In this document: positions 42,080-50,684 of the stretch, one piece after another
How positions within the stretch are numbered: position 1 is the stretch's first letter
How the letters are laid out: each line of letters starts with the position of its first letter
Assembly (NCBI RefSeq): GCF_011030405.1
Contig: NZ_JAAJTJ010000002.1
Span: 248,001-312,000 of the forward strand
Source of the DNA: Parapedobacter sp. SGR-10
GTDB taxonomy: Bacteria > Bacteroidota > Bacteroidia > Sphingobacteriales > Sphingobacteriaceae
DNA: 64,000 nucleotides
Direction: 5' to 3'
Notes under the pieces: model-generated
Seen by the model: the letters and a program-made list of their open reading frames with translations, nothing else
Database searches by the model: none
What the model was told of the DNA's origin: nothing
Made by a program: the position numbers and the translations under genes

Positions 42080-44074
42080 TCAGTTTCCCTTCCTCACCAC
42101 CAAGTGGCTCAATCCCGGATCGTTCAGCAGCCGTTCCATTTCCGACTGGATAATGTCCTGCACGTCCTGTTTTACCTGTAAATAATTGCGCTGTACCATG
42201 CCGTTATCCAGCTTACGGATGACGGCAATATCCTGATAGCCGTCCTGCTCTTTCTTCAACGCTTCGTGGTCGTTGATGATCTCGCAATGAAAGGCTTTCA
42301 GGTCAATCTTATTGTCCGGGTCATCAGCCACCATGCCCACGAACTCGCCGGAACTCAATCCCGAAATCCGGGACGGCGGTATAGCGGCCTCCAACTGTTT
42401 AGAGCGACTGATGGACGTATCACCGCTATTAATAGAATAGCTTTCCCTGTCCTGCATGATCTTCCCGAAACGCTCGGAAAGCTGCTTGGCGGTGTCGCCC
42501 GTAACCTGTCCGGCAACAATGTTTCCGGTGATGTTCATGATGACATCGGCCTGTTCACGGCCATAGTCCTTGCGAAGCTGGCTAAAGTCCTGTATGCCCA
42601 GACAGGTGGACACCTTATTGCTCCTTGCGGTAGCAATAAGGCTGTCCATGTTGTTCAGGTAAATGGTCGGGAACTCGTCAAAAATTAGGCTGCTCTTAAC
42701 CTTACCTTTTTTGTTCACCAGCCTGACCAGACGGGTCACGTACAGCGATAGCACGGCCCCGTAAATCTGTATCTTCTGCGGATTGTTGCCCATGCAGACG
42801 ATCTTCGGATCATCGGGATTATTGATGTCCAGATTGAAGTCATTGCCCGACAAAACATAATACAACTGCGGGGATGAAAGCCGGGCCATCGCTACTTTTG
42901 CAGCGGCAATCTGTCCCTCCAGTTGTTCCATCACATCATTGAGGTAGGCGTTCACAAAAGGGTTGATGAGTACCTCGATTTCTTTCTCGGTGCGGAGCAA
43001 CGTAAACAGGCTGTCATAGTCCGTCTGCATCAGTTCAATGACATGAGGCAGGGTGCAGAACTCCCCGTCCTTGTACCGCCGCAGGTACCATATGACCGCG
43101 GTCAAGAAATTGATGGGGCTTTCCACGAAAAAATCGCCCTGACGCCTGATCCACTCCCGGTTCAGCCCCATTAAAATCGTCCTTGCGCTTTCTGCCGCAT
43201 CGGTGATGTCGGTCATGGCGGACGGTTCCAACGGATTGCAGCGATGGCTGCGTGTCAGGTCGTCAAAATTGATGACGTAAAAAGCCGGTGGTTTGCTGTA
43301 TCTATGCCTGTTCTTCAACCAGGTATTGTAGGCGATTTTAGATAGGTCGTCAAACTTAAAATCGTACACGAACATCGTAAATCCCTTGCGGATATGCTGT
43401 GTGATGACATGCCGTATCACGAAGTAGGATTTTCCCGAACCCGGTGTGCCCAATACCATGACGGCACGGAAGGGATTGATGATATTGATCCAGCTTTTGC
43501 GCACTTTGTTTTTCAGCAAATACCTTGCGGGCAGGTTAATGGAATACTCGTTTTCCAGCAGCCGTTCCTCCTGCGGGAAGGTTTCGTTTTCCTTATTGAA
43601 AATATCCTTGTTGTTGAACTTGTTTTTAATGATGCGGGATAATAAGGTGCCGCCCGAAAGCACCAGCAAAAAGCCGATGGAAGTGATGCCGATATAAATG
43701 GCCGCCTTTTCCCGAATGCCTACCTTCAGCGCCAAAGAAAGATAGCTAACAAAGTACAGCAGCAAGCCCGTAAGGATATAGGCAAAGGCCGTTCTGTAAT
43801 TCAACTTTTCATCCTTGCGCCCTCTTGCCCCCAGCAACGAAATGGCCAGAAAACCCAATGCGATCAGCTTGGAGCGATGGAAGCTGCTGAACATTCCGGT
43901 ATTGCGGATATTGCCCAGCAGACGGTCTGAAAATTCGCTGACCAGTCCCCATGCGGCAAATGCGCCATAGCAGTAATAATAGAAATGGATGACTAAAATC
44001 ACGATGCCGATCAGCCTGGTCATGTCCAGAATTTTCCTGAGCGCCTGTTCGTTTTCCCCTGTCTGCATAGCCAT
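42080..44074 (-). CDS. mobC: Conjugal transfer coupling protein MobC (VirD4/TraG-type)
   Basis: 664 residues from MAMQTGENEQALRKIL; a TTG three codons earlier is less likely. Four N-terminal membrane helices (to about 160), then the ATPase: Walker A VMVLGTPGSGKSYFV, Walker B SSLIFDEFPTIYL, and TARSNKVSTCLGIQDFSQLR. It links the relaxosome to the type IV secretion channel and pumps DNA. It follows the relaxase gene closely (12-base gap). In Bacteroidota element naming this coupling protein is MobC, not to be confused with the MobC relaxosome protein of other systems. Confidence 0.95.
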   Translation of the reverse strand: MAMQTGENEQALRKILDMTRLIGIVILVIHFYYYCYGAFAAWGLVSEFSDRLLGNIRNTGMFSSFHRSKLIALGFLAISLLGARGRKDEKLNYRTAFAYILTGLLLYFVSYLSLALKVGIREKAAIYIGITSIGFLLVLSGGTLLSRIIKNKFNNKDIFNKENETFPQEERLLENEYSINLPARYLLKNKVRKSWINIINPFRAVMVLGTPGSGKSYFVIRHVITQHIRKGFTMFVYDFKFDDLSKIAYNTWLKNRHRYSKPPAFYVINFDDLTRSHRCNPLEPSAMTDITDAAESARTILMGLNREWIRRQGDFFVESPINFLTAVIWYLRRYKDGEFCTLPHVIELMQTDYDSLFTLLRTEKEIEVLINPFVNAYLNDVMEQLEGQIAAAKVAMARLSSPQLYYVLSGNDFNLDINNPDDPKIVCMGNNPQKIQIYGAVLSLYVTRLVRLVNKKGKVKSSLIFDEFPTIYLNNMDSLIATARSNKVSTCLGIQDFSQLRKDYGREQADVIMNITGNIVAGQVTGDTAKQLSERFGKIMQDRESYSINSGDTSISRSKQLEAAIPPSRISGLSSGEFVGMVADDPDNKIDLKAFHCEIINDHEALKKEQDGYQDIAVIRKLDNGMVQRNYLQVKQDVQDIIQSEMERLLNDPGLSHLVVRKGN

Positions 44075-44086
44075 AGCTTTCAAGTT

Positions 44087-45394
44087 TTATTGGTTATTGG
44101 ACTGGTGCTGCTTTTTCTTCTTCCTGCGCTTCCGTTTCAGCTGATTGGCCAGATAGTCGGCAGCCTGTTCGGGCTGCATCAGCGCATCAAGCAGGTTGCC
44201 GGTAGCCGCTGGCAATGCCTGTGGCTGCAGGTCGTTGGAAACGGCTTTGGTTTCTGCCGTCGCCCCGGCGAAAGGCTGTAACCCAATGTCCGGTTTCAGG
44301 GCTGGATGCGGCAGCGATTCCTGCGCTGGAACCGCTTTCCCCAAGCATCTTTCCGTTATCGCCCTTGCGCTGTAAGCCTTTCCCAATGCGCTGCCGTTGA
44401 ATACACATTGCGTACGATGATCCACATAGGTAATCCCATAGAGCAGCCCCTCTTCATTTTTCCGGAGTACCATATCAATGCCCCGCTTCTTTAATACCTG
44501 TACCAATTCCTCGATGGGCAGTGTTGTTTTATGGAGCAAAGCCATGTCAACGGCATTCTTTACCCTTGCCCGGTGCGGCAGCCGTCTGGCTTCGTTGCCC
44601 TTAAATTTTGTTTCCAGAAATTTCAGCGTAGGCTTGTTGTAAAAGTCGCTGGCCTTAATAGGCACACCGATGGGATTGCCCTGCTCGTCCAATACCCGAT
44701 AGACCAAACCGCCACTTGTAAAAATCCTCGAATTTTCGCCGCCCCGGTCGGCCAGCACATTGTACTGGCGAAGGACGGCATTGAGTTCCGGCAGGCTGGT
44801 ATAGCGGTATCTTTCCAGCACCGCATCCAGTACGTTTGTGATCGCCCGGCGGGTGTCGGTACGGCCGTACTGCACCTTGCGCACATCGACCGGTTTCAGG
44901 CGGAAAGCCTCCCGTTTTTTACGGTCATCGGCCACTACCAGGCCGAAGGATTTTTCGATCTCTTTGCGTGCCTTTTCCGACTGGTTGCGCCCGATGTTCT
45001 GCGTGTCGATGCGGCTGCCGTCCTCCCTTACTTTCACGCTGACCAGATGGATGTGCGGATGCCCCGCATCGAAGTGTTGGTATACTAAATACGGCTGGTC
45101 GCCAAAGCCGATTTTGCGCATATAGGTATCGGCGATTTCCATCAGTTTTTCTTTGGTCAGTCCGGTATCCGAAGCATCAAAATTCAGCGAAACATGCACG
45201 CTGTTACGTGTTACGTTCTCGTTCAGTGCGGCCTGTTTCAGCAGGCGGTTCAGCTTCATCGTACCGTTCATTTTCTCTACGTCCACCGGGTAATTTCCGG
45301 CACCGATGCACTCGGCCACGCCCTCCTTTACCTTGTTCTCGTTATAGTTGAAAATGCGGTGGATGGAGTGCCCGGTTTTAATTACTGTAACCAT
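44087..45394 (-). CDS. mobB: Relaxase MobB
   Basis: 435 residues. Relaxase domain at the N-terminus: TGHSIHRIFNYNENKVKEG, the Bacteroidota MobB opening, and the three-His metal site HFDAGHPHIHLVSVKV (near 110), plus a later helical domain. The C-terminal tail is low-complexity and very basic (KRKRRKKKKQHQ). It nicks oriT and pilots the transferred strand. Overlaps the mobA gene by 10 bases, and mobC follows, giving the order mobA-mobB-mobC. Confidence 0.94.
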   Translation of the reverse strand: MVTVIKTGHSIHRIFNYNENKVKEGVAECIGAGNYPVDVEKMNGTMKLNRLLKQAALNENVTRNSVHVSLNFDASDTGLTKEKLMEIADTYMRKIGFGDQPYLVYQHFDAGHPHIHLVSVKVREDGSRIDTQNIGRNQSEKARKEIEKSFGLVVADDRKKREAFRLKPVDVRKVQYGRTDTRRAITNVLDAVLERYRYTSLPELNAVLRQYNVLADRGGENSRIFTSGGLVYRVLDEQGNPIGVPIKASDFYNKPTLKFLETKFKGNEARRLPHRARVKNAVDMALLHKTTLPIEELVQVLKKRGIDMVLRKNEEGLLYGITYVDHRTQCVFNGSALGKAYSARAITERCLGKAVPAQESLPHPALKPDIGLQPFAGATAETKAVSNDLQPQALPAATGNLLDALMQPEQAADYLANQLKRKRRKKKKQHQSNNQ

Positions 45395-45771
45395 GTTTCC
45401 GACATTTTCTGGATGCGGTTTTTGACCTCATCCACCTTATTGAACAATGTTTTTTTCTCCACTTCGTAGGCAATCAGCCAGCTTTTAAATTCGGCAATCT
45501 GATGGAGCGTGTGCAGCTTTTTTACGGCCTGGTTGAAGTTGTTTCCGACTGCGTTCAACTCGCCCCGAAGCCGTATCATCTCTGCCATAAAGTCATCGAG
45601 GGAACGGTTGCGATAGGTCGTCACGATGGGCTTTTCAAAGAGGCTCCGCCGCACATATTCACTTAGCTTGCGGCAGGTTGAAGCCCGCCATTTCTTTTCG
45701 ATTTTCGCATACTCATGGGGCGTCAAACGCAGCCCGATGATGCGTGTCCTGTTTGCATTCTCCTTTTCCAT
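45382..45771 (-). CDS. mobA: Mobilization protein MobA (relaxosome component)
   Basis: 129 residues from MEKENANRTRIIGLRLTPHE. Ribbon-helix-helix N-terminus (GLRLTPHEYAKIEKKWRAST and SEYVRRSLFEKPI) and a helical C-terminus (RLRGELNAVGNNFNQAVKKL) as in MobA/MobC relaxosome proteins. It binds oriT for the relaxase. The GTG one codon earlier is not needed. First gene of the mob operon; the 237 bases upstream probably contain oriT. Confidence 0.9.
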   Translation of the reverse strand: MEKENANRTRIIGLRLTPHEYAKIEKKWRASTCRKLSEYVRRSLFEKPIVTTYRNRSLDDFMAEMIRLRGELNAVGNNFNQAVKKLHTLHQIAEFKSWLIAYEVEKKTLFNKVDEVKNRIQKMSETWLQ

Positions 45772-46008
45772 CACTTGTCATTTTATCACATTTACAAACT
45801 GTATTTCTTCCCATCAGCAAAGCCAGCGAGTTCCTAGCAAAAGGGCTTATAAAATCGGTTGTTAAACAACCGGACATCTTGCCGATTGCAGGAACGGTGC
45901 AATCTTTCAGCCTTTTCCATGTTCCAGAGGACTTTAAATAGGTTTTAAAGTGTTCCGGGAGGTAGCAAAGCCTTTCAGCTTGCGGGAACTTTTCCGCTGG
46001 CACCATCT
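45772..46008. other. Candidate origin of transfer of the conjugative element
   Basis: Non-coding gap between the primase-like gene and mobA. It has a near-perfect palindrome (CGGTTGTT-A-AACAACCG, 45856-45872) and other short inverted repeats. The place directly upstream of mobA is where oriT lies in related elements. The nic site is not identified. Confidence 0.4.
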
Positions 46009-46908
46009 TCATAACTTTGGCTTTAACTGTTTCTTTACCGGCTTGCCGAAATTCACTGCCCAATCATTAAAGTCTTTGTAGTGCCGGTACAGGCTGCTTT
46101 CGTCCCTGTATTTTTCGCTCAACGAAAGAGCGTAGCGGCTGTAATTCTGTCCGGCCGTGTCCCTATCCAGATAAAGCCGGATGGCCTCGTGCCGTTCCAT
46201 GAACGGGCGGGCTTTTTCAAAAAACGAAACGGAGTTGAGCACGGCAAAATCAAAGCGTTCTTCCGGCTCATTCCGGTGGATGCTTTTGAACGAAAGGAAG
46301 TCCGTGAAGCCCTCGAAAACAACGACCTCATCCGCATCGTTGTCAAAGGTGGTCATGCCCTTTGGGGAGCTGCTTGCTTTGAAGTAGGCGTTGCGGATTT
46401 CGTAGCCGCCCAGATCGTTTTTGAAGCCGATGCCGTAATAGGTTTTTCCGCCGAGTTCATAATGCACCTCCCGGCAGTAGCGGTCGGCAACCTCAACGGA
46501 TATGCGCCGCTGGCTGAGGTAGTGCAGCAGGGCATACGATGAGAGCGTACAGTCCCGCAGGATCGTGATCCGGTTTTCGGCTTCTTCCACCTTTAACGGT
46601 TGGTGGAAGACAGGCTTTTGAAGGGAAAGATTACCGCTGAGGCTTTGCAGCAGTTCACCTACGGTACAGCCGTGGTAGCGGATGGCAAAATCAATGAGGT
46701 TGCCGCCCTTGCCCAGTCCGTGATCGTACCAGCGGTTCAGCTTCCTGTTGACTTTAAATGAGGGTGTCTTTTCGTCCCGCAACGGGGACAGGTACCAGAA
46801 ATCATTGTTCCTGATTTTTGAAGGCTCGTGGCCCAATGCGGACAGGTAATTTACCATGTCCATTTCTTTGGCTTCTGCAATGGAAAGCCGGTTGCTTCTG
46901 AAATCCAT
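46009..46908 (-). CDS. Primase-like protein (CHC2-type N-terminus, TOPRIM)
   Basis: 299 residues. The N-terminal 100 residues align with the CHC2 zinc-finger domain of DnaG (YLSALGHEPSKIRNNDFWYL, LRDEKTPSFKVNRKLNRWYD, GGNLIDFAIRYHGCTVGELL), but the zinc-binding Cys positions are not conserved: the expected C/H/C/C pattern is replaced by Tyr and Trp-Tyr residues. A TOPRIM-like part follows (VVVFEGFTDFLSFKSI with Glu; AIRLYLDRDTAGQN with Asp-x-Asp). Such proteins are encoded in Bacteroidota conjugative elements and may prime the transferred strand. Confidence 0.88.
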   Translation of the reverse strand: MDFRSNRLSIAEAKEMDMVNYLSALGHEPSKIRNNDFWYLSPLRDEKTPSFKVNRKLNRWYDHGLGKGGNLIDFAIRYHGCTVGELLQSLSGNLSLQKPVFHQPLKVEEAENRITILRDCTLSSYALLHYLSQRRISVEVADRYCREVHYELGGKTYYGIGFKNDLGGYEIRNAYFKASSSPKGMTTFDNDADEVVVFEGFTDFLSFKSIHRNEPEERFDFAVLNSVSFFEKARPFMERHEAIRLYLDRDTAGQNYSRYALSLSEKYRDESSLYRHYKDFNDWAVNFGKPVKKQLKPKL

Positions 46909-46984
46909 AACCGCACGTATTCGTTCTACACTGTTCAGTTTAACAATGCGAAGTTAAACAGCCGTTACGGCATCTGCCCATCCT

Positions 46985-47006
46985 CTACATATTTTGAGGG
47001 GGATGC
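46985..47006. repeat. 22-bp direct repeat, copy A
   Basis: CTACATATTTTGAGGGGG plus ATGC, identical to 47716-47737. This copy lies 77 bases upstream of the primase-like gene (minus strand) and after the RadC-like gene. Confidence 0.85.
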
Positions 47007-47032
47007 AGGTTTGGTGATAAGCAAAAAAAGGG

Positions 47033-47503
47033 CTATATCAGCCCCTCGTCCCGGAATGAATAATAACCCTCCGGCGTTACGATCAGATGATCCAGTACCT
47101 GGATGTCCAGCAGTTTCCCTCCTCCGGCTATCTTTAAGGTCAAACCTTTATCGGCCTCGCTGGGGTTCAGGTTGCCCGAAGGATGATTGTGGGCGAGGAT
47201 AATTCCCGAAGCGTTGGCTTTCAGTGCGGCCGAAAATACCAGCCTGGGGTCAGCCACTGTAGCTGCTACCCCTCCCGTAGAAAGCTCGTAAATTCCCAGC
47301 ACCCGGTTTGCCGTATTCAGGAGCAATACCTTGAACTGCTCGACAAACTCGATCCGTTCTTCATCCCAGCCAGCAAGCAATACTTCATAGGCGATACGGG
47401 ATGAGGTTACCTTTGGCCGTAGGGATGGCTTAACGGCAGTCCGGTAAACGAGGGCGATTTCTGCCACGCTGTACAATTCCTGATTTTTGATAACGCTTTC
47501 CAT
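47033..47503 (-). CDS. RadC-like JAB-domain protein
   Basis: 156 residues. JAMM metal motif ILAHNHPSGNLNPSEAD is intact, with YELSTGGVAATVADPRLVFS and LDHLIVTPEGYYSFRDEGLI, the classical RadC features. The N-terminal helix-hairpin-helix part of full RadC is absent, as in the short mobile-element versions. Despite the name, a repair role is not established; the family occurs on almost all Bacteroidota conjugative elements. 124 bases separate it from the primase-like gene. Confidence 0.93.
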   Translation of the reverse strand: MESVIKNQELYSVAEIALVYRTAVKPSLRPKVTSSRIAYEVLLAGWDEERIEFVEQFKVLLLNTANRVLGIYELSTGGVAATVADPRLVFSAALKANASGIILAHNHPSGNLNPSEADKGLTLKIAGGGKLLDIQVLDHLIVTPEGYYSFRDEGLI

Positions 47504-47715
47504 AATTGATAACTTTTAAGTGAACGAAGAATTAATTATGGTGCGTCCTGCGGCAGGTGGCGAGCAAGTCCAAAAAGCAACGCAATAAATGAAGGGCATG
47601 TGTGCCGGCCATGTGTTTATGGCGGAATTTTTTGGAACGCCCCCGAAGCCACGCTGCCGAACTTTGTAGCGGAATTAAGGCTTATCAACTGTAAGCATGG
47701 CAGCGAACCTATCCC

Positions 47716-47737
47716 CTACATATTTTGAGGGGGATGC
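47716..47737. repeat. 22-bp direct repeat, copy B
   Basis: Identical to 46985-47006. Here the left flank extends it to a hairpin (ATCCCC with GGGGAT, 12-13 base loop). It is 60 bases before the plus-strand gene at 47797. Confidence 0.85.
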
Positions 47738-47796
47738 GAAACGGTCTAATGGTTAGCTTTGTAGCGTGAAGAATGGTTTAATTTAAAACGTGTGCT

Positions 47797-48087
47797 ATGC
47801 TTACAACGAATGATGTGGCCAGGGTGTACGATACGATATTGAGTATCCCCGGCATGAACGAAACAGTGAAGATTGATCTAAGGATTTCACGTAAGAACGT
47901 CCTGCTCTTGAACCAGGTCATTGAACGTGGCCTGTCGGCAAAGGACGATGACAAGGGTGCCGATCTCCTGGGCAGTGTGCCCAAAGAAAACCTGGAGGAG
48001 CTGAAGGCACTGGCGGACGACTGCCTGCAAAAAGCAGGGCTGACCGACCTGAGCGATAAGCTGAATGCGCTCGGTGCAGGTAAGTAA
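47797..48087 (+). CDS. Small helical protein of the conjugative element, unknown
   Basis: 96 residues: LTTNDVARVYDTILSIPGMN, KNVLLLNQVIERGLSAKDDD, NLEELKALADDCLQKAGLTD. Compact, helical and acidic, without a known domain that I can name. It faces the next gene tail to tail and is divergent from the RadC-like gene with a 293-base gap that contains a 22-bp repeat. Confidence 0.65.
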   Translation: MLTTNDVARVYDTILSIPGMNETVKIDLRISRKNVLLLNQVIERGLSAKDDDKGADLLGSVPKENLEELKALADDCLQKAGLTDLSDKLNALGAGK

Positions 48088-48109
48088 CCGGAATGGAAGT
48101 AACGCAGCC

Positions 48110-48316
48110 CTACTGCGTTACCCATCCATCCAGTTTGCGGATGTCGGGGATATTGTGGGCGGACAGCCATTCCCGGAAATCATCGGGATCATTGGCCGTA
48201 AAATGTACGATGTCCCCATCGTCCAGCAGGATGGTAAAATAATTGGAAGCGGCAATAAACTGGTACAGTTCCTTTGCAGCATACTTAAAGCCAGGATAGC
48301 GTTGCGAGGTGTCCAT
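48110..48316 (-). CDS. Small protein of the conjugative element, unknown
   Basis: 68 residues: YPGFKYAAKELYQFIAASNY, FTILLDDGDIVHFTANDPDD, FREWLSAHNIPDIRKLDGWV. Balanced soluble composition and a proper ATG support a real gene, with an alpha-beta pattern. No motif identified; tail to tail with the gene at 47797. Confidence 0.6.
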   Translation of the reverse strand: MDTSQRYPGFKYAAKELYQFIAASNYFTILLDDGDIVHFTANDPDDFREWLSAHNIPDIRKLDGWVTQ

Positions 48317-48697
48317 ATTTTTTTATCTAAACAGTTTTTGTTCTTCCCAACCTCCGCCAAAAAAGAGGCGCAGGCAACGACTTACCGAACTGAGGTCTTA
48401 GGATAACCCGGCAACAATAAGTGCGCCCACGCCATAGCTGGGCGTCTTTCACTTATTATCCCATTGCCTTTGAAAGTTCCTAAGTTTCAGTCCGGGATTT
48501 AAAGCAAAAACGCTTTACAATATTTTTATCCGCACAAAAATATCATTAATCACATGAAAATGATAACGGAATTCGCATTTGTCCGTTCATCCATACGCTT
48601 TTTTGCACCCACAAAGCCAGATTCGCTTTACGTTTACAAAAAATTAATATTTGGGTAATATTTAAACTGCAACTTTGCACTGGTTAGTTATGTTCCG
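48317..48697. other. Gap before the ECF sigma gene with a nested hairpin
   Basis: No supported gene. A nested structure at 48416-48457 pairs AATAAGTG with CACTTATT (8 bp) around CGCCCA with TGGGCG (6 bp), and flanking GGATAA/TTATCC bases can extend it. It could be a terminator, a small RNA or a recombination site. The last 100 bases are AT-rich and hold the probable sigma-gene promoter (TTTG at 48650, CAACTTTG at 48670, spacing 16, imperfect). Confidence 0.45.
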
Positions 48698-49294
48698 ATG
48701 AATTATAAGCAGGCATCAGATATAGAGTTGTGGCAATCTTGTCGGAAGGACGACAAGAAAGCACTTGCTGAGTTGTTCGACCGCTATTTCCCGAAGGTCT
48801 ATGCCCTCACGTCACGCAACATAAAAGATAGCATGGCCGCCGAAGAACTGGCGATGGATCTGTTCTTCAAATTATGGCAGAAGCGGGAACAAATCACCAT
48901 CACGGATAACGTACCTGCATACCTGCTCCGCTCGGCCAAAAACATGGTCATTAACCATCTTCAGAAACAAACCATCGTCTGCGTACCTGTGGATGCCCTG
49001 CATGAAGAAAGCCTTGTCGCACCGGTACAGGCCGATCAAGGTATCCTGACCACGGAAATCGAACATAATTACCGCAATGCCCTTGATGGGTTAAGCCCGC
49101 AGCGCCGGGAAGTTTTCGTTTTGAGCCGGGAGGAAAACCTGACTTATTCCGAAATCGCCGAACGCATGGATTTGTCCGTCAATACCGTAAAAAACTATAT
49201 TACGGCTGCGCTTACGGATATGCGCAAGAGCATGAGCGATTACACCGCCGTCACGGTATTGCTGATCGGACTTCTGTACGCTGCCTCCCTTTAA
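48698..49294 (+). CDS. FecI-like ECF sigma factor
   Basis: 198 residues. Region 2: ALAELFDRYFPKVYALTSRN then AAEELAMDLFFKLWQKR and YLLRSAKNMVINHL; region 4: LSPQRREVFVLSREENLTYS then EIAERMDLSVNTVKNYITAA. A hydrophobic C-terminal tail (AVTVLLIGLLYAASL) is typical of Bacteroidota FecI-type sigma factors. The FecR gene follows after 158 bases and the STN-TonB receptor after that, so this is a trans-envelope signalling unit: ligand binding at the receptor signals through FecR to release the sigma factor. A decayed relative is at 22.6 kb. Confidence 0.93.
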   Translation: MNYKQASDIELWQSCRKDDKKALAELFDRYFPKVYALTSRNIKDSMAAEELAMDLFFKLWQKREQITITDNVPAYLLRSAKNMVINHLQKQTIVCVPVDALHEESLVAPVQADQGILTTEIEHNYRNALDGLSPQRREVFVLSREENLTYSEIAERMDLSVNTVKNYITAALTDMRKSMSDYTAVTVLLIGLLYAASL

Positions 49295-49403
49295 GCCACA
49301 AAAGGTTTTTTTCATTCATCTTTCTCTTGCTTTTTTGAAATTTTTATTACTCATTTTCAATAGCTTACAGTTATTTTTTGTTTTTTTTAATTTTTCCATA
49401 GGT

Positions 49404-49430
49404 AGGGGTACTTGCTTTTCCCTGTCATAT
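49404..49430 (+). promoter_or_regulatory. Probable ECF-sigma-dependent promoter of fecR and the receptor
   Basis: AGGGGTA (49404-49410) and TGTCATAT (49423-49430) stand 12 bases apart, after a T-rich stretch, 23 bases before the FecR start. It does not fit the housekeeping TTTG/TAnnTTTG form. A G-rich box and a TGTC-type box between a sigma gene and its FecR gene are what an autoregulated FecI promoter should look like (from general knowledge of these loci). Confidence 0.4.
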
Positions 49431-49452
49431 ATAGTAGAAGCATAGCACAACT

Positions 49453-50490
49453 ATGGACGAATTTGAAAAAAAACAGTTGCTAAGAAAATATCTGGACGGC
49501 GGGTGTTCGGAAGAAGAACTCCGGCAGGTGGTGTTGCTTCGGGCACAACCCGGCATCGAAAAACTGTGGGACGAACTCATCACGGAACGTTCGGGTAGCG
49601 ACTGGGCTTCGGTAAGCCAGCCCAGCCAGCGCATACTGGATATTACCGCTAAACGGAAAGCGGAGCTACTGGCCAAAATTGACGAAACCGAAGACATCGA
49701 CCGGAAAAAAAATGATGAACGGCCGTTAAGGAAAATCCGTATTCTACGTTATGCTGCAATTTGGGCAGGCTTTATCATGTTTGCATCAATAACACTCTGG
49801 CAGGTAAAACGATCTTCTACCGGCAGTGAGATTGCCGCCACCATCGAAAAAACAAACCCGCAGGGCGTCCCGGTACGGTATGTACTGCCCGATAGTTCAG
49901 AAGTGTTTTTAGGGGCAGGCAGTACGCTCCATTACCCGGAATACTTTATTGGTGATGCCCGTGAAATCCAACTGGCAGGGGAAGCATTCTTTCAGGTAGC
50001 CCACAATCCGGACAAACCTTTCATCATCCATACCGGACACATCAGGACAAAGGTACTCGGTACATCGTTCAAGGTGGAGGCTTTAGATGGTCAGGAAGTG
50101 ATGGTGGCCGTTGCCACCGGAAAGGTCGATGTAAGTTCGGTAGCGGACGGACAAACCAAAAGCCTTGCGCTGCTCACGCCCGGACTGAAAGTAACCTGGA
50201 ACGGACAAAACGGTAAAGCCGTGCAGAGCAAAGCGGACATCGCAAGCCTCGAACAATGGAAAGCCGGGGATATGATATTCGATGAACAGCTATTGGGACG
50301 TGTGGCCGGAGAACTGGAAAGACGCTACGGCGTACAGATTGTTTTCAGGGATAAGGATTTGGCAAACAGCCGTGTGGGGGGAACATTCTCTGCGGGGGAA
50401 CCAGTGACCAGCATCCTGAAAATGCTAAGCGTGGTTGGTGAGTTCAGTTACGAAAACAAAGACGATAAAACATTTACCATTTATAGATAA
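49453..50490 (+). CDS. FecR-type anti-sigma factor / sigma regulator
   Basis: 345 residues. Cytoplasmic N-terminal part (FEKKQLLRKYLDGGCSEEEL), one membrane helix (about 100-118: YAAIWAGFIMFASITLW), the periplasmic FecR domain (VRYVLPDSSEVFLGAGSTLHY, IQLAGEAFFQVAHNPDKPFI, VLGTSFKVEALDG) and a DUF4974 C-terminus (LERRYGVQIVFRDKDLANSR, TSILKMLSVVGEFSYE), which contacts the receptor's STN domain. It relays the receptor signal to the sigma factor. The usual architecture is complete. Confidence 0.95.
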   Translation: MDEFEKKQLLRKYLDGGCSEEELRQVVLLRAQPGIEKLWDELITERSGSDWASVSQPSQRILDITAKRKAELLAKIDETEDIDRKKNDERPLRKIRILRYAAIWAGFIMFASITLWQVKRSSTGSEIAATIEKTNPQGVPVRYVLPDSSEVFLGAGSTLHYPEYFIGDAREIQLAGEAFFQVAHNPDKPFIIHTGHIRTKVLGTSFKVEALDGQEVMVAVATGKVDVSSVADGQTKSLALLTPGLKVTWNGQNGKAVQSKADIASLEQWKAGDMIFDEQLLGRVAGELERRYGVQIVFRDKDLANSRVGGTFSAGEPVTSILKMLSVVGEFSYENKDDKTFTIYR

Positions 50491-50525
50491 GTATATGCGG
50501 AAAAAACAATAACGACAATATAAAA

Positions 50526-50553
50526 AGCGACCCCGACGGCAATCGGGATCGCT
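50526..50553 (+). terminator. Hairpin between fecR and the receptor gene
   Basis: 11-bp stem with one mismatch (AGCGACCCCGA with TCGGGATCGCT), loop CGGCAA, 36 bases after the FecR stop. There is no T-tract, so it is more likely an mRNA processing or attenuation element than a full terminator. Confidence 0.35.
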
Positions 50554-50684
50554 ATTAAAAAACAAAAAGCCGGAAGATTTTGCGGATCAAGGCGGCTTCA
50601 TGCAGAAATCCTATCCCGGTGATTACCGGAACAGGGTATAATGAATTATTTAAAGAATAAATAACCCATAATTATTACAAACAT

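Noticed and set aside
45713..46063. 116-codon minus-strand frame between the primase-like gene and mobA
   Set aside because: It overlaps both neighbours in other frames, has a Cys/Lys-rich irregular composition and covers the likely oriT.
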